Shown: positions 1-12,839, numbered from the stretch's first letter. The stretch is 64,000 bases of DNA from Castanea sativa (GCF_040712315.1 NC_134015.1:7033945-7097944), one strand, 5' to 3'. Notes: generated from the letters alone by a model not told the origin. Program-made: numbers and translations.

Positions 1-1412
1 ACAGGTCCCAAGCTAGAGGGAAAGACTTTGCACATCAAGGTCTCGTTCTGAGAGTGTACCGTCATCCTCTGATTAAAATGACCCACATTCTCAACTGGGT
101 CCGTCCTGCCATTATAGATGGTGAAAGTGGGCTGGCTGAACTGTCGTGGAAGTTTTCCCTTCTCGATCCTACGTGAGAAAAGGGACTTAGAGATCTGATG
201 CAACGCCCTGCTCATAGCGTCATTTCCCAAGCCACTGGAGGGAAACTTTTTATGCCTACGACCTGGAAGCTCATCCTTCTCGTAAGAGAAAGTTTCGCTA
301 GAAGGAGTTTTGGACCTTGGACTTTAACTGCTTCCCTAGGAGCCCCTAGAGGAAGGGTCGGAAAGAGGTGAGGCTCGCCTTCGTCTGACACGGTGTAATT
401 TTTTCTTTAGGTGGTCAATCTCCTTCTGCATGGCCTTGGCGTCATCCTTATGGGTGGCTCTGCTTCCACCACGTGAATGGCTTGCACCGGGGTGTACCAT
501 ATGCACACTTCCCTTTCGATCCCTCTGACGCTCGAGACGCTCAAAGTGATCTTCATGCTGGGACCCCTGAGACTCTGCATGATGCGAATCTAAGCCTGCT
601 ATAATGTTCCAATTCCTTAAGCACTAGGTTTCCCACAGACGACGTCAATTGTAAGTGCACAATTCGTACCCGGTCCCATCACTATATGGACTCAGGCCCA
701 AAGAGCCTTATACAATAAAATTTGTAGAGTATGAGCTTGAAAACCTAGACTATGGATATTGTATAAAGAGAAACACAGACTAGATTGTCGTTATCTATGT
801 ATTCAATAGATAAAGATGGCAGAAAAACTCTCCTCGGACGTAAGCTGAGGACCACTTGTATTACCTTTCTTTCTTTTAGAAAATATATTGCAATTACAGT
901 TCAAGTATTTTTTCCCCTTCTCCTTTTTTCTCCCTTATTCTCTTATATCCCTCTTATTCTTCCCTTCTTCTTCCACGTGTACCACATATCTTTCAATTAG
1001 ATACTTGTCCTATCCAACATCTTCTTGAAATCTCCAAACACTAGCTAGAAGGCTGAACATTATTGTTCAGAGGTCATTTCTCCATTAATGCAGCCAGGGA
1101 AGTAGGTGCAGGGTCTTTAATGCGGTGGTAGCAGTATTTTCCCCTTTAATATTTCTCATACGTTCTTCCTCCCCATAACTGTGTGGATTATGCTTTTACC
1201 CAACAAATCTTCCGGGACTCTCTCTCCAAACACCTTGGCATGTCCTATGACCTTTACTTGATCCATCCGAGGAAATACTCCTCCTCGGACAGATCCTCCA
1301 ACTCTTTTAGCATGAACTGGCTTGCGGGCCTTAAAAGCTCTACTTGGACAGACTTACTCCACCAAATCATGCCCAAAACCTAAATGCATATTTTAATTAT
1401 TTTACCCCCACA
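1..1412 (-). mobile_element. 5' end of an antisense Ty3/gypsy LTR retrotransposon (LTR, PBS, decayed gag)
   Basis: Read on the minus strand, the order is LTR (1412 to 650), a degraded primer-binding site just inside it (about 649 to 632, ending CGTCTGTGGGAA, matching the one at 59785), a leader, then a gag-like region. Near 20-110 the minus strand translates to HFNQRMTVHSQNE and MCKVFPSSLGP, typical of plant Ty3/gypsy gag. There is no long open frame, so the gag is decayed. The rest of the element lies left of the window. The PBS shows TGACGTC where the other copy has TGGCGCC, consistent with C-to-T decay. Confidence 0.85.
650..1412 (-). repeat. LTR of the antisense Ty3/gypsy element
   Basis: The 763-bp segment begins TGTAAGTGCACAATT directly after the PBS remnant and ends CCCCACA, giving TG...CA termini. 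It is the same family as the solo LTR at 24944-25685: both share the terminal 15 bases, CTCCTCGGACGTAAGC, and a stretch around 'attaatgc(a/g)gcca(g/a)gga'. The short open frames at 785 and 1183 lie inside this LTR and are not genes. Confidence 0.85.
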
Positions 1413-2584
1413 TTGGGTATAAATTAGTACCAAATCCTTTGAATACAAAAAACAAGTAATATGAAGTGCATCCTAACAACCATTGACTAAAGATAGTTAC
1501 TAAAAACAGTCATGAGTCATCCCCATTCGTTAGTCACTAGATGTCTTTTCTTTTGGTACAAGTGATGTGAGACTGAGCCCCAGGGAATAAAAGGGGCTTA
1601 AGTTATGCCACAGACTAATCACTAAACATCAATCCATGTACTTATTCATGAAGTAGATATCAATCCATTAACACAAGGAATCTAATTAATTGTGCATCCT
1701 TTGTAAATGGAGGACTTATTATTTAGCTTGCGTAAAACTTGAAATCTATACAAAAAAGAAGAAAAAAAAAAGGACTAAACTTGGTCTTAATACGGTTTGA
1801 AACAAAATGCAAGTCAATTAAATACGAATTGTATGTTGTCACCAGCTAGTTTTTGACACTTAATCAAAATCTAACTTCTATTTCTAGTATAATTTAACTA
1901 GCACATCGAAACAAGCATTCAATTAAGAAAAGTACTGGCGACTCATCCATGATCACCAATTACAAAGTGTCAAAGTCCATTAACAAATGAATCTTATTGA
2001 TTTTACCTTAATGTTTTTTTTTTTTTGAGAAGTAATTTTACCTCAATGTTAAATGCGCATATAATTAAAGATTTAGCTTGCACTCCATTCTGATTTGAAA
2101 TGCCCATGAAATAAATGTCTAAACTTGGTCGTATATTGATTTAACAAGACACCTCAATTAAATGGAATGTGCATATTGTCACCAATTAGCCATTAACAAT
2201 CTTTTAAACAAAATTTAATTTCACTATTAATATTTTAACTTACACATCTAAGGTAGAATATATGGTATTTTTCTATGTACATCTTAGATATGGTAATCAC
2301 TATGATCATAATCGTTTATTTCAAATGTTTTAATCTAAGCGTTTTTTTTATTTATTTTTTTTAAAAAGATAAAAATTTAAAAACTTACAAATAGTTGATA
2401 TCATACCTAAAAATGTTTAGTAATAATATTACAGAATTTATACACCACTTATAAGTCTTCAAAACTCTATTTCCCCTGTAAAATAGACTATCAGAAAAGA
2501 AGAAACGCATCTCACATCGGAATAAAAAAATGTTTGCATAAGTTTAAAAGTCAATGTTGTATATCGAACCGTACACCACTTTTT
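1413..2584. other. AT-rich spacer
   Basis: I see no gene, RNA or complete transposon here. It has short A/T runs and no long open frame on either strand. Confidence 0.5.
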
Positions 2585-2728
2585 AAGGGGTTGTTTAGTA
2601 GAATAGTTTGAGATGAGATTTTTGTAGTTTTTTGAAATACATGTGAGTGAAAAAGTGTGAGAAAAAATGTGTAATATTGTTTAAAATGTAAAAATGTGAG
2701 TTTAAAATGCTAAACCAAATAGACCCTT
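2585..2728. repeat. Short MITE (about 145 bp)
   Basis: The left end aaggggttgtttagt is an imperfect inverse of the right end taaaccaaatagaccctt. The interior 'aaaaatgtgtaatattgtttaaaa' pattern recurs in MITEs at 5757, 5919 and 14100, so this is one family. The superfamily is probably hAT, but the target duplication is unclear. Confidence 0.6.
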
Positions 2729-2865
2729 AGTCTTCAAAACATGTATACCCCTCCCAAGATGAAATAAGCTATCAAAAAAATAAATATTATTAGTGTTTAT
2801 ACTATATAATTTTTTTTGAATTTATGACTTCCCATCCTCATGTCATGTGAAATCAAAATAAAATA

Positions 2866-3060
2866 TACTTCATCCGTTCCAGTTTATTTGTCCTCTATTC
2901 CATTTTGAGATGTCTTAAAATATTGTTTTGTTTCTAAAAATAAAAATTTACTAATATTCCTATTATACCACTATTTTATTTTCAAAATTATTTTTTCATA
3001 AATTAATTTAAGGGTAGTTTTGAAAACTTATATATTTTTATAAGACAAACAAGACAATAA
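2866..3060. repeat. Stowaway-like (Tc1/mariner MITE) remnant
   Basis: The left end 'acttcatccgttccagttta' followed by ttgtcc and tgagatgtc resembles the CTCCCTCCGTCCC-type ends of Stowaway elements, and 'aagacaaacaagacaataaacg' sits where a right end would be. Both termini are eroded, so this is a family resemblance only. Confidence 0.4.
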
Positions 3061-3074
3061 ACGATGTTCTCTTA

Positions 3075-4195
3075 GAGCATCCACAACGCATAGGGCAAAT
3101 GGCAAATGCAAACCCAATTTCCCATTTAAGCCCAAAAACTTCACTCCATTGATTATTGTAAAAGCCAACAATTGCAATTTTTTTTGCAATTTAGCTACAG
3201 TGTAATTCTAAATGTAGAATGCACGGTAGCTAAATGGTAAATGAAAATAATATTATTTAATTCTCTCTCTTCTCATTTTTATTAAAAAATTCCAAAACTT
3301 TCTCTCTCCTCTCTCTTTTGCTCTCTCGTTATTTCTCTGCTATCTTCCTTCTCTCTACAGACCCAAAATCCATAGCCACCACACCACAGCAAATCGGCCT
3401 GGCTAACGGCGGCGACGTGGCTTGGTTTCTCTCTCTCTGGTTGAAAGCGGTGACATGGATCGTTGTTTTTTTTTTTTTTTGATAAACCGGTGTTGGTTTG
3501 TGTTGATTGTGTTGGATTTTTGGAATGGGTTTTGGAGTGGCGATTGGGTGGTTGAACGAAATCAGGGTGTGCTCGCCGTGGGTCTGAGTTTGCCGGCGTA
3601 AATTTGGGATTTTCTCACCGTGGGTTTGCCACCATGGGTTTGGGCTTTGCTTGCTGTGGGTTTGTTTTATTATTATTTTTTTTGGTGGTGAGTTTTGCTC
3701 ACAGTCATGCTCTTCAGTGGTAGTGGTGGTGGTGGTGGCGGCAATGAGTTGTGGTTAAGGTTTGTGTTCACGGTGGTTGCTGGGTATGTGGTGTGGGTTG
3801 GTTTCAAGTTCGTTGGTTCATTGTGTTTTGGGTTTCTTGTTTTGATCGGCGAGTGATTTGGGTTTCTTGTTTTGATTTTGGATTTAGATTTTTGATTTTG
3901 ATTTTGATTTGGATCGGAGATCGACGATTGATTAGCTGGATTTTGCTATGAATTTTGCTTAGCAGAAGTGGGTGGTGTGACTGAGAAGGTTGACAGAGGA
4001 AGAAAAATAGAGATTAGAGAGAGAATTGAGAAATATTTTTATAGTGTTATTTTTATATTATTTTAATATATATAGTATGGTAAAATAAAAATTTAGATAT
4101 TGGTGTATTGACAAATGATATTATATAATTGATAAAATATTTTTTTTTAGGATAGAAAAATAAAATAAAATTTGAAAAAATGAATAGTGATGCTC
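3075..4195. mobile_element. Non-autonomous PIF/Harbinger (Tourist-like) element, 1.1 kb
   Basis: The termini GAGCATCCACAA and AGTGATGCTC are inverted. The element is flanked by the 3-bp duplication TTA (3072-3074 and 4196-4198), which is diagnostic of PIF/Harbinger insertions. A second member with the same ends and a TAA duplication is at 34578-35507. The interior has pyrimidine-rich then purine-rich flanks and GC-richer low-complexity sequence (about 3360-3960) with no transposase. The 66-residue frame at 3751 is low-complexity and not a gene. Confidence 0.8.
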
Positions 4196-4198
4196 TTA

Positions 4199-5756
4199 CA
4201 AAATTTGACTTTCTAAACCAGAAAATAAATTGGAACGAGGTAGTCTGGTCATTGGCAAGCTCGAGGAGAGGGGCTCAAGAGTCAAGAGCCAAGAGACCCC
4301 AGAGTTTAGTAAAGGTCAAAATTCAAAATCCAAAAATTTTATTACATCAAGACTGCCCCCGATAAAAATCCATAATCAAACATCACTTTAAACTGTGGCC
4401 CAAGTGTCACAACTTGATTTGCTATAGTGGGTACCATCGATATTTATCACAGTCAATTTGGCTTGATATGATTTGATAGCTTAGCAGCATAGTATCTGTT
4501 CTTTTCTTCTTCTGTTTTTTTTAAAAATATTTTTTTCTCTTTCTTTAATTAATTATTTTCTCAACTCTCAAGCCCACTTTTCTAGAATCAAACGGAGATA
4601 GGTACGGTCTTTGTTACCTTATGTTGGGCCCCACAGAACGGCACCGTACGAAATAGTATCATTTAGCTTTTCTTTGGGGATTTCGCGGAAGTTGCGCGTA
4701 CAACTTTATGTCTTTATCTAACTCTATAGCCCACTTCAATAAATTCTTTTTATCCTCTGCTTCTTCCACCACAACTCCATCTTCTTCCTCCACTCGCCAC
4801 GTGTCCTTTCATGCACTTCTCACCCGTCTGATTAAGATGTCACTGAACCATAATATGATCAGACGGTTCCCAAAAATGACCTTTTGGTATGTCCAGATAC
4901 ATTCACAGATTCACTGCTATAAAAGTTTCTTAACATGTGCATATAGCATAGCAATTTTTTCAAATTGATTGTAGTACTTACTAGAAAAATTAGTTTTGAA
5001 TAGTGTCATTTGATGCAATGCTTTAAAGTTTAAACTAATAATAAAAAAAGGTTATCGATTTGTAAAATTACTTAAATAACACATAACTTCCTATTTCTAT
5101 GTTTTTATATGAAAATGACGTATTTGAGTAACATTTCATTTTACATAAATTCAAAGCTATGCATAGTTGTACACTGTGTAGTATCACACCATTCAAAATC
5201 AACTATCATTATAATAAAATTAGATTTCTTTGGACTCATAAGAAAATACATAATAAAAAATCATTCTCAATTTTAAAATTAACAAAAAATGCAAATTTTT
5301 GAATTTTGAATCAAATGCACATGTGGTTTAGATTTATTAAATGTGGAGGTGACAAGTGTTTAACATATTTACCCTTTCTAATGAGTATTAATGTGCAAGA
5401 ATACTGAACCAAATGATTCCAAACAAGAATTATGTTAATTTCATTTGAAAATTTAATTTTAAAGATTTAAATAAACAATAAATTTTTAAAAAAGAATATA
5501 AAATGAGTTGAACAAATAATTAACATGAAATGAGGGAATATATAAAAATAAAATCTAAGGACAGCCCTCATTTCAAATCCTTGGCCTTATCCAGCTGTTA
5601 CACCTCCAAACCAATAATTATATGCCACCTCACCAAACTCAAACAAATATCTAGTCACAAGGTGTAAAGTTTGCTTCTTTTTTTTTTTTTTTAAGGAAAA
5701 TTTGAGGAGAATAACATGTTATTAAAGTTATTTAGTTAGGTAAACTTTTTTTTGAA
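4199..5756. other. Spacer upstream of the F-box gene
   Basis: There is no convincing gene. A G-box (gccacgtgtcc) lies at about 4797-4807 in a GC-richer patch (4570-4880). Because it is 1.8 kb from the F-box start, any regulatory role is speculative. The remainder is AT-rich. Confidence 0.4.
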
Positions 5757-5908
5757 ACTCGAGGGGTTATTTGATAAAGTTGTTTCAGTAATGTTGTTTG
5801 TATTTTTTGAAAATACGTATAAGTGTAAAATGTGTAACAATGCATGTAATATTGTTTAAAAACTGAAAACATGTATTTAAACACATGTACTAAATAGCTC
5901 TCGAGTTT
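5757..5908. repeat. Short MITE (about 150 bp)
   Basis: The ends aactcgaggggttatttgat and taaatagctctcgagtt are inverted. The interior 'gcatgtaatattgtttaaaaactgaaaa' type matches the copies at 2585 and 14100. Confidence 0.6.
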
Positions 5909-5918
5909 GACAAACTTA

Positions 5919-6020
5919 GAGAGTGTTTAGTACATGCACCTAAAAACTGAAAATTGTTATTTAAAAATATATATAAAAATACGTATAATTTTATTTAAAA
6001 ATATATACTAAACACCCCTT
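5919..6020. repeat. Short MITE remnant (about 100 bp)
   Basis: The left end gagagtgtttagtacatg and right end actaaacacccctt are inverted. It shares 'aaaaactgaaa' with the neighbouring copy and lies 10 bp from it. Confidence 0.5.
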
Positions 6021-6240
6021 AAATTCCTAACAAAAATCGAGTATAGCAAACTCAAATCCTAACTTATTACATAACGTTAGATTACCACAAAACCTAAAGA
6101 GTCTACCTAATTAAATATCTTCGCCGTGGTACTGTCCACCTAAAATTAAGTACTGCCTACCATACTTTGCAAGCCACAAAGAGTACAACCGTAGTCAAGT
6201 CCACACCCAATAACTTCTCTCTCTGTCTCTTCTTTCAATG

Positions 6241-6248
6241 CTATAAAA
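6241..6248 (+). promoter_or_regulatory. TATA box of the F-box/LRR gene
   Basis: CTATAAAA lies 389-396 bp upstream of the ATG at 6637. Downstream is a TC-rich stretch (6263-6275) typical of plant Y-patch core promoters. A start near 6272 would give a leader of about 365 nt, which is plausible for an F-box gene. Confidence 0.55.
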
Positions 6249-6636
6249 CTCAGCAACCAAGCCTTCTCTCTCTGCAATAGCTTCAGCTCAAACCAAACTC
6301 AGATATTTTTTCTCCCTGCACCAACCCGAAACAAAAACCCGATTCACCGTTAATACAATGAACCCGACCCATAAAATCCGATTAAGTCTCTTTCGGACTA
6401 TCTCAAATTCAAAACCCACCCACCTCCCTTTGCTCTTCTTCTTGTTCGTCCCCACCTGAACCAAATCCTTAATTTCAACAAAAAAGAAAAAAAAAACAAA
6501 CAAAACCTTGGGTTTTCTCAAACTCAAACCAAAAACGTTAGTTTCTTCCACGAACAGACAATAAAAAAAGAAAAAAAAACCTTAATTTCCACGAATTGTA
6601 TCGAAAAGATTTGATTTTTAGAAACATTTTATAGAA

Positions 6637-7322
6637 ATGTTGCTTTCTGCGTTTACCGAAGACCTGCTGGTCCGAGTTTACAGCAAACTCGGCTCTGACT
6701 CGGACAGGAAGACTTGGCGACTCGTTTGCAAGGACTTCCTCCGAGTCGACTCAGTGACTCGGCGGTCCCTCCGAGTCCTACGGTCCGAGTTCTTACATGG
6801 GCTGCTGTCGAAGTACAAGAACCTGGATACGCTGGACCTGTCTGTGTGCCCGAGAATCGAGGACGCGACGGTGTCGGTGTTGCTGAGTCAGGCGGTGAAC
6901 TCGGTGAGTTGGACTCGGTGGGTGACTCGGTTGGTGCTGAGTCGGGCGAGCGGGTTGAGGTACGGGGGGTTGGAGAGATTGGTAGGGGCGTGTCCGTGTC
7001 TGAAAGTACTGGACGTGTCGTACTGTTGGGGATACGGGGATAGAGAGGCTTGGGCTATATCGAGTGTGAGAGGGTTGAGGGAGTTGAAGATGGTTAAGTG
7101 TTTGGGACTGAGCGATGTTGGGTTGGCAAAGATAGCTGTTGGGTGTGGAAAGCTGGAGAGGCTGAGCTTGAAGTGGTGCATGGAGATTTCTGATCTGGGT
7201 GTTGATCTTTTGTGCAAGAAGTGCTTGGAGTTGAAGTCTCTTGATGTCTCTTATCTCAAGGTCTCAGCCTCTCTCTCTTTCTCTCTCCCTCTTAGTTTGT
7301 TTGTTTGAATATTTGGACAGTT

Positions 7323-7360
<38 letters not shown>

Positions 7361-10300
7361 TGTTGGGGTGGTAAGGGAATAAAGGTAATGGGTTTGGAAT
7401 TTGAGTTTTGGGTTTGGGAATGACAACTATTTCAGTGAAAACTATTTCGAAATCTGGGTGTGTGTGTGTGGGTAGGTAATGGGATTGGAGTTTTGGGTTT
7501 TGGTGTGAAAGTAGTATTTCATTATGTGGGACATGGGTGTGCTAAGAGAATAGAATAAATGAAGGTAATTATTGAGGGAAAGAGAAGTAAGGTAATGAAC
7601 TTCAATTTCATATTTTGTTCTAATATAAAAGCTGGCGAATGCTTGTTTGGTTGCTGAGAAAACGAAAAAAGAAAGTTGCATGTTTGTAATTTTATGTATT
7701 TGAGAGAGAGAGAGGCCACTCTAGTGAAGCTTGTAGCTAGTGCCAGACTGCCAGTATGTTGCTATATTTTTTAGAGGGACGTTTCTAAATTGGGAAAGTG
7801 AATTTTTCTCTCTCTTCGTATATATATGTACATGTCAAAACTCCAATAGTGCCACCTTATCCTTATGGGTTATGCCTCTTATATTTTTCTTTTCTTCTTT
7901 TTTTCCCTTTTTTCTTTTTATAAAAGTTTTCAAGGTTTTCTGTTTGGATTCTGAGGAAGTGCTAGATGAAGAGTTATAAACGAGTTGAAGTATATATACT
8001 GCTAGATTTATATGGTTTTTCTGCACAAATGAGTGCAATGTGACCATTTTGGCTGAGTTGAGGTGAGAATATCATATTTTGAAGACCAAACATGTAGATA
8101 TGGATAGAAATTTCTATTGTATTGTTTAATTCCCTTGAATTTTTTGAGCAAGCAAACATGGATTTTCAAGTTAAGTGCTATGTTTTATATATTTATGACT
8201 GGGAAATATGATGCATAGCTGGGTTTCAGGTTACAAGTGAATCTCTTTGCTCAATTGCTTCTCTGCCGAAACTGGAGGTTTTGGCTATGGTGGGGTGCCC
8301 TTTTTTAGATGATTATGGATTGCAGTTTCTTGAACATGGATGCCCATCACTACAGGTGAAATATTTTAATGGTTGAGAACAGTATTTTAGTTTATAATTT
8401 GGTTGACATCACAACAATTCAAGAAAATATATTATTAACTAGAAATTATTGATTTTAATTTGCATTTTCCAAGGACTGCAGGCAATTGACGTATCGAGGT
8501 GTGGTTGTGTTAGTTCTTCTGGCTTGATATCTGTAATTAGAGGACATAGAGGTCTTGCCATACTCAATGCAGGATACTGTTTTTCAGTGAGTGGATATTA
8601 TATCTATTTTGGTGCTTGTACTTGGTTTCACTGAAATTTTAAATATAGTTCCTAATTCTTAAACCTTGGGGTTTTCCGTAGGAGCTTTCAGCAATGGTTC
8701 TCCACAGCTTGAAGGACTTGAAGAATCTAAACACAATAAGGATTGACGGGGCTCAAGTTTCTGACTCAAGCTTCCAAACCTTCAGTACCAATTGCAAGTC
8801 ATTGGTGGAAATTGGGTTGAGCAAATGTGTTGGGGTGACCAACATGGGCATTATGCAGCTAGTATATGGCTGTGTGGGTTTGAAGATCGTGAATCTAACA
8901 TGTTGCCGTTACATCACTGATGAAGCGATTTCTGCTTTAGCAAACTCTTGCAGGAACCTTGTCTCCCTAAAGTTAGAGGCTTGTGATAAGGTCACTGAAA
9001 AGAGTCTCGATCAGCTTGGATCATGTTGCTTGCAACTCGAGGAGCTTGATCTGACTGATTGTTGTGGGGTAAATGATAAAGGTAAACTTTGGAAGTTATA
9101 TCAGCCAGTGTTATGACATTAACTGTGGTTAATCTGCCTTTGTTGCTTTTACAAAATGTAGTCAATTCGATGCAGATCCTATTTCATTGTATTTGCCAAA
9201 GTTTATTCATTTTCAAAGTGTAACGCTCTTCTTATCTGCAGGACTCAAATATTTGTCAAGATGTTCTGAAATCTTAAGCTTGAAATTAGGACTGTGCACA
9301 AACATATCAGACAAAGGATTGGCTTATATTGCTCATAACTGTACAAAAATTAGTGAACTTGATTTATACCGGTAATTTAAGCCCAGTAGTCAATTTGATT
9401 ATGTATTGAGAGTAGGCAAAATGGGAAGGTGAATTTATTTATTTATTTCTGTTTTGTGTTGCAGCTGTACTAGTTTAGGAGATGATGGATTAGCTGCATT
9501 ATCAAGTGGTTGCAAGAATTTGATGAAGCTGAACTTGTCATATTGCAATGGAGTTACTGACAGGGGGGTGCAGTACATTGGCCGTCTTGGCCAACTCTCT
9601 GATCTGGAAATGCGTGGACTTGTCAACCTCACAAGCGAGGGTTTGACAGCAGTTGTAGCTGGTTGTAAAAAACTGTCAGATTTGGATTTGAAGCATTGTG
9701 GAAACATTGATGACTCGGGCTTCTGGGCACTTTCTTACTACTCACGGAACATGCGACAGGTATGCTTTACATATTTTGAATTGGAATGAGTGTTCATTTA
9801 CTTTAAAAGAAAAAGGAAAGTGACTTCCTAGCTAACACAACTGTCAAGCTTAATAAAAAAAAAAGGGAAACGTTAACAAACACCGTGCGGTGCTTGTTAA
9901 CGATTTCCATTTTTGGGTCTCACTTAAAAAAGAAAAAAAGTTGTCAAAAAAATTGCCAAAAGCTGCCTAAAAATCTGAAAAGCTGCCAAAAACTGTCTTG
10001 TTAATGGATGCCGTATGGTGCCCGTTAACACAACCCATAAAAAAATGCAAAGGCGAATTTAAGAAACATATGTGAAACAAAGTATCTCTAGGAAATCTAT
10101 TGTGGGGCATGGCGTGTGACAATACTTAAAAAATAAGGGGGATTTGGTTGGAATTGAAAACTGAAATGGTATGTTAATGAATATAGAGCTTAACCAAATT
10201 TACACAATGGGTGTTTACTTATTTTCCTATTGTATTTCCAAGATGTTCCAATACAATCTCGCTTCCTGTTCTTTTTGTTAAATTGCTTCCATCTTTTCTT

Positions 10301-11577
10301 TTTCTTGTATATGCTGAGAAGACAAATCTATATATAGAACAGAAAAATAAGGATGAAGGGTAACAGGAAAAGATATCATAATAGAGAAACTAACCTATCA
10401 AATGCAGTCAACCACACTGTGGTGTCTCCTCTCTGCCATGAGCTTTGTATCACAACTGGTTTGCATCTCCTGGTATTTCCAAGGGAGATATCCAGGATTC
10501 AAATTCTCCCTCTCCCATTTTAACTATTGAATTATAAATAAAGAAATCGGAATGTAATTTGCATGGTTAAGCACCCAAAGGACTTTTCAACCACTCTCAA
10601 GTAGTCTACTGATCACCTGAAAGTCACCTAGGGGTCCTATTCTATTTAATTATAATTTTCACCTCCCACAATAAATTCACAGCACCTGCTACTCACTGCT
10701 AATGCTTCTGCTTCTGCCTCTATGTTAAGTCCCCCTTTTAAGTAAGCAAGGCTCATACCGCAGTTTCCCGGTGCATTTTTTCCCTTACATATTGTCAGAA
10801 CTTAATAGGGTAATATGAAACAAATTAACATGTAAATTACGCTCACTAACAAGCTCTATCTTCTTCAGAATAAAATCTCTAGTGCAATATGCTGAAATTC
10901 TTATTAAGCAAATTAATTTTCATAAATGAAACTAAATAAAAAGTAAATGCAACAAAATTTGGAACTTTCATCAAATACGGGAACTGGTTGTTATATATAT
11001 CTATTTATAAATCATAATTTGTCTTTTCTTTTTTTGGCTGCACATTAAATAGAATACTAATGATGGCATTGTTTTATGAGGTGGTATGCTTTTTCAGGAT
11101 GTTTGATGAAAACAAAAATGAAAAGTGATAGTTCCAAAAGTTATGAGCAGTTATTTTTACAAATCTTTTAAGCCATTTGTTTTCCTTTTTTTAATTAACA
11201 TACTCTTATCAAAATAGCAAGGCTGCATATTTAGATTATGAAATACATGTCTGCCAGCATATAATGGTAAATGATCATTGATTACAGATTTTGGGACATG
11301 GGTTAAGCTAAACTATTTTTATTGGTGGCAGATAAACATGAGCTATTGTGCTGTCTCAGATGTGGGGCTATGTATGGTGTTGGGGAACCTAACACGGCTG
11401 CAGGATGTCAAGCTGGTGCACCTCATGAATGTCACAGTGAAAGGGTTTGAACTAGCACTTAGGGCCTGCTGTGTGCGGATCAAGAAGGTCAAGTTAATTG
11501 GGTCTCTCAGATTCTTACTCTCTACAGAGATACTCGAGACCCTGCATGCAAGGGGCTGCAAGATTAGATGGGAATAA
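6637..11577 (+). CDS. FBL3: F-box/LRR-repeat protein, FBL3-like
   Basis: Seven exons join in frame: 6637-7260, 8230-8355, 8482-8586, 8682-9081, 9242-9371, 9465-9759 and 11332-11577. They encode about 641 residues. Residues about 3-50 form an F-box (AFTEDLLVRVYSKL, then WRLVCKDFLRV). The rest is a run of cysteine-containing leucine-rich repeats (for example LTDCCGVNDKGL, CTNISDKGLAYIA), ending HARGCKIRWE. Length, repeat register and C-terminus fit the plant FBL3 family. Such proteins bind SKP1 in SCF ubiquitin ligases and use the LRR face to select substrates; the target here is unknown. All introns are GT-AG. The first donor (AAG|GTCTCA) is weak but fixed by phase. No lesion was seen. The last intron (1.57 kb) holds repeats. 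Confidence 0.9.
7326..7358. repeat. (GT)n microsatellite in F-box intron 1
   Basis: About 16 GT units lie roughly 65 bp past the first donor site. A shorter GT run occurs at 7458-7470. Confidence 0.9.
9866..10036. repeat. Intronic MITE-like repeat (GTTAAC ends)
   Basis: The left part 'gttaacaaacaccgtgcggtg' and right part 'ggatgccgtatggtgcccgt' frame an A-rich middle with repeated 'gttgtcaaaaa' and 'gctgccaaaa' motifs. A diverged second copy is at 51953-52117. It lies inside intron 6 of the F-box gene. Confidence 0.55.
10450..10548 (+). repeat. Possible tRNA-derived SINE remnant (family C)
   Basis: The box-B-like ggattcaaattctcc is followed by 'cattttaactattgaatta' and an A-rich tail. Similar degenerate copies occur near 42826, 43757 and 44030. 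Recognition is by eye only. Confidence 0.35.
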
Positions 11578-11814
11578 ACTTCATATCATGAAGCCTATTT
11601 ATAAGTCAGCCAAAAACCTTCTCTTGTCATGGGTTTTCACTTTTCATGAAGGTTGTTGAGAAGTTGGGATGAGTTTTGCCAACGAAGTTTTTCTGCTTTC
11701 TTGGAGAGAAGGGCTTCACCAAATAATTTTGGGGTTTTCAAGTTGCCAAAATAGATTGTATCATAATGGCATAAAATTGCTATGTTTGTTCTCTTTTCTT
11801 TTCTCTTTTCTCCT

Positions 11815-12240
11815 TCTGCCCCACTTGGCCCTTACATTCTTGCGTTCTTTCTTTTTATGGGATTAAGGCAGTTCACTGGCAGAGCAACTGGGTTAAGAAG
11901 TGAGGCAGAATATATAACTTGTATATGTTTTGAATTAAATTCTGAATTTAGGTATGAATAGAATAGGTGACATTCAAATGTTTACCAAAAGAGAGATTAG
12001 GTTTTTCCACCCCCCCCCCCCCCCCCCTCTGCCCCACTTGGCCCTTACATTCTTGCGTTCTTTCTTTTTATGGGATTAAGGCAGTTCACTGGCAGAGCAA
12101 CTGGGTTAAGAAGTGAGGCAGAATATATAACTTGTATATGTTTTGAATGAAATTCTGAATTTAGGTATGAATAGGTGACATTCAAATGTTTACCAAAAGA
12201 GAGATTAGGTTTTTCCACCACCCCCCCCCGCCGGCGGCGG
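11815..12240 (+). repeat. 213-bp tandem duplication downstream of the F-box gene
   Basis: The segment starting tctgccccacttggccc at 11815 repeats at 12028 with period 213. Copy 2 differs by few changes (gaattaaattc versus gaatgaaattc, and loss of 5 bp in 'gaatagaatag'). Each copy ends in a C-run after 'ggtttttccac', and copy 2 continues into a CGG-type run (12229-12249). High identity implies a recent event. Confidence 0.9.
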
Positions 12241-12478
12241 CGGCGGCGGATAAAAACATGTATTTTATGTGTTTTACACTCACAACCTCACCTTGTATCT
12301 AATAGTTTGTCCTCGTGTAAAAGTAATATGCAGTTGAGACAAACTATTCAAATTCACTAATAGATATACTCATCGGGGTTGACCATATTGGTTTCAATGC
12401 AGATTCCTTAAAACTTATAATTCGATGGTGGCCTTGGTTTCTATGGTTTGTATTACTTTTAGTAGGCTGGATAGGATT

Positions 12479-12795
12479 AAGGGTCCGTTAGCTGAAAATA
12501 CTGTAGTAAAATAATTTTTAAATGTGTGAATAGTACCATGGAACTTATTTAACCTATTTTTGATAATAAAAAAGTGGCTAAAAAGTGATATTTGTGGGTC
12601 TGTAAACAGTGCATGAATGTACTGTTTATGCAGAAAAGTGGCTGAAAAAGTCATAATTTGCGGTTACTGTTTATGTACCGTGCATGAACAGTAGCTGTTG
12701 TCCCTGAAAAACTGAAAAGTTGCCAAAAAAAAAAAAAAAAAACAGCTAAAACGTAAAACGTAAATGCAATAATTCCCATCCAAACATACGCTAAG
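12479..12795. repeat. MITE of the 'gtccgtttggatagaac' family
   Basis: The left end agggtccgtt and right end 'catccaaacatacgctaag', with inner 'actgtagtaaaataatttttaaatgtgtgaatagtacc', match copies at 52374, 53717 and 53981. It contains an A18 run near the right end, as the other copies do. Confidence 0.65.
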
Positions 12796-12839
12796 TTACG
12801 AGTTTGACAGATGATCTACCTAGAATCTTGAATGTAACA

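Noticed and set aside
785..1383. Two short plus-strand open frames
   Set aside because: They lie inside an LTR that is shared with the solo LTR at 24944, and their sequences are not conserved as protein.
6714..7217. Overlapping frames on both strands in F-box exon 1
   Set aside because: The GC-rich exon opens other frames; only the 6637 frame gives an F-box and LRRs and joins the later exons.
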